Positions 7,748-10,805 of a stretch of DNA of 10,805 nucleotides are shown here, piece after piece. The notes below the pieces were generated by a model, which was given only the letters and a program-made list of their open reading frames with translations, made no database searches and was not told where the DNA came from. Position 1 is the first letter of the stretch. Every line of letters starts with the position of its first letter. Source of the DNA: an uncultured Sutterella sp. (lineage in GTDB: Bacteria > Pseudomonadota > Gammaproteobacteria > Burkholderiales > Burkholderiaceae_F); contig CABUOH010000019.1 of assembly GCA_902493085.1 (NCBI GenBank), forward strand, positions 1 to 10,805. Direction: 5' to 3'. Position numbers and translations under genes: made by a program.

Positions 7748-7753
7748 ATTCTA
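7748..7753 (-). promoter_or_regulatory. Candidate -10 box of the nfsB promoter
   Basis: TAGAAT on the minus strand matches the sigma-70 consensus at five of six positions and stands about 55 bases ahead of the nfsB start. The -35 region at 16-18 bases spacing is poor (TTCTGA at 18 is the best, three of six). The same hexamer occurs before the 34-residue peptide gene and in the AGCS leader. Confidence 0.4.
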
Positions 7754-7759
7754 GGCCCA

Positions 7760-7796
7760 AAACCGCCTCTCTCAGAAGCTCTGCAAGAAGCGGTTT
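7760..7796 (-). terminator. Possible terminator after yoaE
   Basis: On the minus strand AAACCGC pairs with GCGGTTT (7 bp) and the second arm runs into TTTT, followed by GGGCC. An inner CAGA/TCTG stem could extend it. It lies about 60 bases after the yoaE stop and before the nfsB promoter element, where a terminator is expected. The large loop and short T-run make it a weak one. Confidence 0.4.
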
Positions 7797-7806
7797 CAAA
7801 CGGCGG

Positions 7807-7835
7807 GCGCGGTTTGTCCCAAGACAAGCCCGCGC
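7807..7835 (-). other. Hairpin just after the yoaE stop codon
   Basis: A stem of about twelve pairs with one bulged C and one T·G pair closes on a four-base loop (TTGTC/GACAA next to the loop, GCGC/GCGC at the base). It begins about 22 bases past the yoaE stop on the minus strand. No T-tract follows. It could cooperate with the next hairpin in ending the transcript or protecting its 3' end. Confidence 0.4.
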
Positions 7836-7857
7836 GCATGTTCGCAGTCGTCTTTCG

Positions 7858-9402
7858 CTATGCCTCGACGGGGACGACCCTTCGGGTGATCCTCACGCGC
7901 TCGATGCGATGACGCGAAACGTCGGTGACCTCAAAAACTAGACCGGCTTCCTCAATTGTCTCGCCCTTGGCGGGGAGGCGGCCGAGGCGGTCCAGGAGCA
8001 GGCCGGCGAGCGTCACGTATTCGCCCTCGACGTTCATCAGGCCGTCGACGCCGCAGGTCTGCTCGACAAGAAAGAGCTCGACGCTGCCCTCGGCGCTCCA
8101 GCCGCCCTCGACCGTCTCAATCGAGAGCCGGTCGCCTTCGTCGGGGAAGTCGCCCGCGATGGCTTCAAGGATGTCGTGCGCGGTGGTGAGCCCCTGGATC
8201 ACGCCGAACTCATCGGTGACGAGCACGAGCGAAGCTTGCGAGCTCTTGATGTCCTGCATGAGGCGGATGACGTTGATCGTCTCGGGCACGGTGAGCGGCT
8301 GGCGCTCGGAAGCGCAGCGCACGAGCGCCTCGGGCGAGGGCTCCATGCCGATCAGGTCCTTGGCCTTGACGACGCCCACGACGTTCTCAAGCGTGCCGTC
8401 GCAAACAGGGAAGCTGCTGTGCGGCATCTCCTGCACGCGCTTCATGTTCTCCTCAAAGGTGCGCTTCGCGTTGAGCCAGGCGATTTCGCTTCTCGGCGTC
8501 ATGATGGTCTTGATGCTGCGGTCCGCAAGCGTCAGCACGCCCTCGACCATCTGACGTTCCTCCCGGCCGAAGCTCTCGTGCACGACAGGCGTCTCGGAAT
8601 CGTCGTCGGCTTCGACGCGGCGCGGCGCGCGGGACATCAGCCGTACGATGGCGTCCGTCGTGCGCTCGCGGAACGGCACACGGTCAAGATTCTTCGAGGC
8701 ATTGCGGGCGGCAAGCTGATTGAAGAACTCGATGAGAATCGAGAAGGCGATCGCGGCGTAGAGATAGCCCTTCGGAATATGGAAGCCCAAACCTTCGGCG
8801 ATGAGGCTGCAGCCGATCATCAGAAGGAAGGAAAGGCAAAGCACCACCACGGTCGGATGACGATTGACGAAGTCCGTGAGCGGTCGGCTGGCGACGATCA
8901 TCACGATCATAGCGACGACGACGGCGCTCATCATCACGTACAGGTTGTCGACCATGCCGACGGCGGTGATGATGGAGTCGAGCGAAAATACAGCGTCAAG
9001 GAGCAGAATTTGGGCAATGACGACCCAGAAGCCCGCCTTGCCGCTGCCGTGCTTTTCGGAGTGGGGCAACGCCTCAAGACGTTCGTGCAGCTCGGTCGTC
9101 GCCTTGAAGAGCAGGAAGAGACCGCCGCCCAAGAGAATCAGATCCCTGAACGAGAACGGGTGCCCCCACACGGAGAAAACCGGATCCGTGAGGGCCACGA
9201 GCCAGGACATGATGGAGAGAAGGCCGAGGCGCATCGCAAGCGCAAGTCCGAGACCCACGTATAGGGCCTTGTCCTGCTGAGCGGCAGGAAGCTTTTTTGC
9301 GATGATGGCGATAAAGACGAGATTGTCGATCCCGAGAATGATTTCAAGAACGACGAGCGTGAGAAGACCAACCCAGATGGTCGGATCAAGCAGAAATTCC
9401 AT
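7858..9402 (-). CDS. yoaE: YoaE-like TerC-family inner-membrane protein with CBS pair and CorC/HlyC domain
   Basis: The 514-residue protein has an N-terminal TerC-type membrane domain of about seven helices (to about residue 230). It includes VVLEIILGIDNLVF (Glu20, Asp26) and LLDAVFSLDSI (Asp136, Asp142), the acidic residues thought to handle metal ions in this family. Next come two cytoplasmic CBS motifs, the first around MTPRSEIAWL (301-310) and the second around residues 368-420. A C-terminal CorC/HlyC transporter-associated domain follows at about 432-510. The order and wording follow E. coli YoaE almost throughout. TerC relatives are linked to Mn2+ export or metal homeostasis, so a metal-ion role is likely; the old tellurite-resistance label should not be read literally. 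The ATG at 9402 has no clear Shine-Dalgarno site, though the first residues MEFLLDPTIW match the E. coli start closely. It is divergent from the PIN gene. Confidence 0.94.
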   Translation of the reverse strand: MEFLLDPTIWVGLLTLVVLEIILGIDNLVFIAIIAKKLPAAQQDKALYVGLGLALAMRLGLLSIMSWLVALTDPVFSVWGHPFSFRDLILLGGGLFLLFKATTELHERLEALPHSEKHGSGKAGFWVVIAQILLLDAVFSLDSIITAVGMVDNLYVMMSAVVVAMIVMIVASRPLTDFVNRHPTVVVLCLSFLLMIGCSLIAEGLGFHIPKGYLYAAIAFSILIEFFNQLAARNASKNLDRVPFRERTTDAIVRLMSRAPRRVEADDDSETPVVHESFGREERQMVEGVLTLADRSIKTIMTPRSEIAWLNAKRTFEENMKRVQEMPHSSFPVCDGTLENVVGVVKAKDLIGMEPSPEALVRCASERQPLTVPETINVIRLMQDIKSSQASLVLVTDEFGVIQGLTTAHDILEAIAGDFPDEGDRLSIETVEGGWSAEGSVELFLVEQTCGVDGLMNVEGEYVTLAGLLLDRLGRLPAKGETIEEAGLVFEVTDVSRHRIERVRITRRVVPVEA

Positions 9403-9497
9403 GTGCAGTTGAAGGATGAAGCATCCGACCCGCGGATGCCCGGAGCGCGGCCGAAGGCTTTCCCGATAGAGAAGCGCACGAAGACGGACGCGTCCGA

Positions 9498-9517
9498 TAA
9501 AATTACCATATTTTCAT
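9498..9517. promoter_or_regulatory. AT-rich island between yoaE and the PIN gene, possible divergent promoter
   Basis: This 20-base stretch is almost all A/T apart from a few bases, in otherwise GC-rich DNA. It holds TAAAAT (9498-9503) on the plus strand and TGGTAATTT on the minus strand, either of which might serve as a -10 element. It lies about 75-95 bases from both start codons. Neither direction has a recognisable -35 box. Confidence 0.3.
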
Positions 9518-9576
9518 CGGTCGTCGGTGCTTTTGCATCCTCTTTTCACGGCCCTGCAACATCCCGAAAACTCTTC

Positions 9577-10092
9577 ATGCCGCTTTCAGAACATCTGAGC
9601 AGCCGCGTTGCTGCCCAAGCCCTTGCCCTTTCCGGTCCTGAACCCAGAGGGGTGCCCGCCGTCATCGACACCAACGTCGTGCTCGACATCATCTACTGGC
9701 GGGATCCGAGGGCGGAGGTGCTGAGAAATGCGCTCGCCGAGGGGCGCATTCATGCGCTTCGCTCAAGCGAAGCGGTTCTGGAGCTCGCGGAGGTGCTCTC
9801 GCGCGCGAACTTCACCGGCAGCGACGACGAGGCCGCCCGGCTTGCGACGCTCTGGTGCGAAATGAGCGTTCCGGTTGAAGAGGCGAAAATCGAACGGGCA
9901 GCCGACCTGATCACGGTTCAGTGCCGGGATCCGCTTGACCAAAAGTTCTTCACGCTCACGCTCGCGGGCGGCGCAAGACTGCTCGTGAGCAAGGACAAGC
10001 TCGTGCTCAAGGCCGGACGCAAGATGAAGCGCTACGGCGCCGTCGCCCTGCGCCCGGAAGAGGCGGCGGCCAGACTCGCCGAACTCAGCTGA
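9577..10092 (+). CDS. PIN-domain protein (putative ribonuclease, VapC-like superfamily)
   Basis: PIN domains are small Mg2+/Mn2+-dependent nucleases; many act as VapC-type toxins, others in RNA processing. The 171-residue product shows the expected acidic residues: Asp31 in AVIDTNVVLD, a Glu at 69 or 72 in LELAEVL, Asp118/Asp121 in RDPLDQKFF, and Asp140 in LLVSKDK. The frame stays open back to 9403, but the ATG at 9577 places the PIN fold about 28 residues in, which is typical. No strong ribosome binding site marks it, so the start is the least certain part. It resembles the group called 'putative toxin component, PIN family'. No antitoxin gene precedes or overlaps it, so I would not call it a toxin-antitoxin module. 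Its end overlaps the convergent small-peptide gene by eight bases. Confidence 0.85.
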   Translation: MPLSEHLSSRVAAQALALSGPEPRGVPAVIDTNVVLDIIYWRDPRAEVLRNALAEGRIHALRSSEAVLELAEVLSRANFTGSDDEAARLATLWCEMSVPVEEAKIERAADLITVQCRDPLDQKFFTLTLAGGARLLVSKDKLVLKAGRKMKRYGAVALRPEEAAARLAELS

Positions 10093-10189
10093 GCACGTAC
10101 TTCGCCATGGCAATGACGTTGACGGCAATCCAGAGGGCCACCATGGCGAAGGCGACGTAAAGCGCGCCGCGCATGAATTTTCGCAGCAT
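10085..10189 (-). CDS. Small 34-residue single-pass membrane protein
   Basis: The peptide has a basic N-terminus (MLRKFMRG), one hydrophobic helix at about residues 9-28, and a short tail AKYVLS. It is probably an inner-membrane peptide; I recognise no family. The ATG at 10189 is preceded by GGAG with six bases of spacing, an ideal ribosome binding site. An upstream in-frame ATG (MESDM, 12 bases earlier) overlaps this site and is less likely. A promoter-like sequence lies 36-64 bases upstream, giving a short leader of about 28 bases. It converges with the PIN gene, the two coding ends overlapping by eight bases. The combination of promoter, binding site and membrane helix makes it a credible gene despite its length, but expression is not proven. 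Confidence 0.65.
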   Translation of the reverse strand: MLRKFMRGALYVAFAMVALWIAVNVIAMAKYVLS

Positions 10190-10224
10190 GTCCGACTCCA
10201 TAAAAAGACAGAAAGGGGCCGCCC

Positions 10225-10253
10225 ATTCTACTTGAGACGGCGGCTCGTGAAAA
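10225..10253 (-). promoter_or_regulatory. Sigma-70-like promoter for the 34-residue peptide gene
   Basis: On the minus strand TTTTCA (10248-10253, four of six matches to TTGACA) is followed after exactly 17 bases by TAGAAT (10225-10230, five of six matches to TATAAT). Transcription would begin near 10218, about 28 bases ahead of the start codon. This is the best promoter match in the window. Confidence 0.55.
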
Positions 10254-10540
10254 GATGCCGCCGCACTCACCGCCGTCACCGTCGCTCACTCGGCTTGAGA
10301 AGCAAGGTTTCATGTCATCCAAGGTCGCAAAAACTCCCTAAGACATGTGCCTTACCCTGTCCCGCAGGGCATCCACCATCCCTCCCAAGCATCTTGACGC
10401 TCATCAAGAAAGCCGAAAATCGCATAAAGCGAGTCGAAATCTCCGCGGCCCCACACCCGCAGTCATTTTCCGCAATCTAAGCAAAACATCCATCACCCGA
10501 ATGCGTCTTGGCGGCCCCTCTCCATTGCGAATCGCCTTCA
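10254..10540. other. Intergenic stretch without a convincing gene
   Basis: Open frames here are short, lack ribosome binding sites and have no recognisable protein features. A small CCCTG/CAGGG hairpin with a five-base loop occurs at 10355-10369. TTGACG at 10394-10399 resembles a -35 box but has no matching -10 at the right spacing. I see nothing else that I can support, though a small RNA cannot be excluded by eye. Confidence 0.5.
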
Positions 10541-10546
10541 TAGAAT
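10541..10546 (+). promoter_or_regulatory. Possible -10 box upstream of the AGCS symporter gene
   Basis: TAGAAT, five of six matches, is followed by an A-rich AAAGG and then the hairpin at 10552. A start around 10553 would give a leader of about 177 bases. The -35 region is poor at all normal spacings. TATAAG at 10657-10662 is a competing -10 candidate nearer the gene, also without a good -35. Confidence 0.3.
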
Positions 10547-10551
10547 AAAGG

Positions 10552-10576
10552 CTCGGGTTCCGCCTGAGAACCCGAG
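10552..10576. repeat. Perfect 9-bp inverted repeat (hairpin) in the AGCS leader
   Basis: CTCGGGTTC and GAACCCGAG surround the seven-base loop CGCCTGA. On the minus strand it is followed by CCTTTATTCT, so it could end leftward transcription, but no minus-strand gene lies upstream to need it. On the plus strand it would form the 5' end of the symporter mRNA if the TAGAAT at 10541 is the promoter. Confidence 0.55.
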
Positions 10577-10626
10577 ACCGGGTGAATCATCATTACCAAC
10601 CGCTTGTCCACAGGATCGTTTCCTCA

Positions 10627-10678
10627 GTGTCCGCATCCTGTCTCCCCGGTCAGAACTATAAGGCCCAGATTCGGACAC
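10627..10678. repeat. 11-bp inverted repeat (10 of 11 matched) ahead of the AGCS gene
   Basis: GTGTCCGCATC at 10627-10637 and GATTCGGACAC at 10668-10678 are complementary except for one position and are separated by 30 bases that contain TATAAG. As RNA it would be a long stem; as DNA it could be a pair of half-sites for a regulator flanking a promoter. Its ends are 51-52 bases upstream of the start codon. Confidence 0.5.
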
Positions 10679-10729
10679 ACTCCTGCCGAAGACTGCCCCA
10701 CTTTTCAAGCAAAAACCGGAGTCATCATC

Positions 10730-10805
10730 GTGGATCAAACCACTCATATCGTTCAGAGCATCAACAGCCTGCTCTGGGGCATGTACGGCCTCATTCCGCT
10801 GCTCG
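10730..10805 (+). CDS. Alanine/glycine:cation symporter family (AGCS) protein, N-terminus only
   Basis: Only 25 codons are visible before the window ends. They read MDQTTHIVQSINSLLWGMYGLIPLL when the GTG start is taken as Met. The segment INSLLWGMYGLIPLL is typical of the first helix of the sodium:alanine/glycine symporter family (AlsT/AgcS/CycA-like Na+ carriers of the amino acid carrier protein type), which import small amino acids with Na+ or H+. GGAG at 10718-10721, eight bases before the GTG, supports this start. The gene continues beyond the window, so family assignment rests on a short match. Its leader carries several inverted repeats described separately. Confidence 0.7.
   Translation, partial: MDQTTHIVQSINSLLWGMYGLIPLL

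Noticed and set aside
8176..9264. A 362-codon plus-strand open frame antisense to yoaE
   Set aside because: The minus strand carries a full-length YoaE match. The antisense product is a His/Arg/Glu-rich composition artefact of GC-rich third positions, with no domain.
7858..9402. Tellurite resistance gene
   Set aside because: TerC homology is present, but the TerC-CBS-CorC architecture is YoaE-like and no other ter genes are nearby.
9577..10189. PIN gene plus 34-residue peptide as a toxin-antitoxin pair
   Set aside because: The genes are convergent, and the peptide is a membrane helix rather than a DNA-binding antitoxin. Type I toxins are small membrane peptides, but there is no reason to pair one with a PIN nuclease.
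10541..10729. Glycine riboswitch ahead of the AGCS gene
   Set aside because: GCCGAAG occurs at 10685-10691, but the surrounding conserved glycine-aptamer core is absent, and the observed stems do not match the known fold.
10232..10747. Short open frames in the intergenic region on both strands
   Set aside because: Low-complexity or basic products, no ribosome binding sites, no membrane or domain features.
1..10805. Mobile elements, CRISPR arrays, tRNA or rRNA genes
   Set aside because: No transposase or integrase motifs, no regularly spaced direct repeats, and no tRNA-like cloverleaf or rRNA segment was seen on reading both strands.

Overview
The window is GC-rich and gene-dense. Its closest recognisable relatives are proteobacterial: two E. 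coli-type proteins (YoaA and YoaE families), an NfsB-type nitroreductase, and a secreted coiled-coil protein of a kind I associate with Burkholderiales. I infer a betaproteobacterium, possibly a gut Sutterellaceae-like organism, but no rRNA or other marker is present to prove it. There is no insertion sequence, prophage gene, CRISPR array, tRNA or rRNA. The region reads as ordinary chromosome.

Layout. Bases 1-3754 carry four plus-strand genes: the 3' part of a sodium-coupled amino acid transporter (NSS/SNF family), a small three-helix membrane protein that overlaps it by one base, an EFR1-type flavodoxin/2x[4Fe-4S] ferredoxin fusion, and an RlmD/TrmA-type RNA uracil-C5 methyltransferase. Bases 3740-6816 carry two minus-strand genes that look like one transcription unit: a secreted coiled-coil repeat protein followed 14 bases later by the Fe-S helicase YoaA. 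Bases 7047-9402 carry minus-strand nfsB and yoaE (TerC-CBS-CorC membrane protein), each with its own upstream spacer. Bases 9577-10092 encode a PIN-domain protein on the plus strand, divergent from yoaE. A previously easy-to-miss 34-residue membrane peptide is encoded convergently at 10085-10189, with its own promoter-like sequence. After about 540 bases without a convincing gene, the window ends in the first 25 codons of an AGCS-type alanine/glycine:cation symporter, preceded by a structured leader.

How the genes fit together. The window starts and ends with sodium-coupled amino acid transporters. Three products are predicted to carry Fe-S clusters (EFR1, RlmD-like, YoaA), and nfsB is a flavin enzyme, so redox chemistry recurs, but I see no evidence for one shared pathway. 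No clearly new multi-gene system is present. The best leads are the NSS-coupled small membrane protein, the 34-residue peptide, the folded AGCS leader, and the unusual motif spacing in the RlmD-like enzyme.
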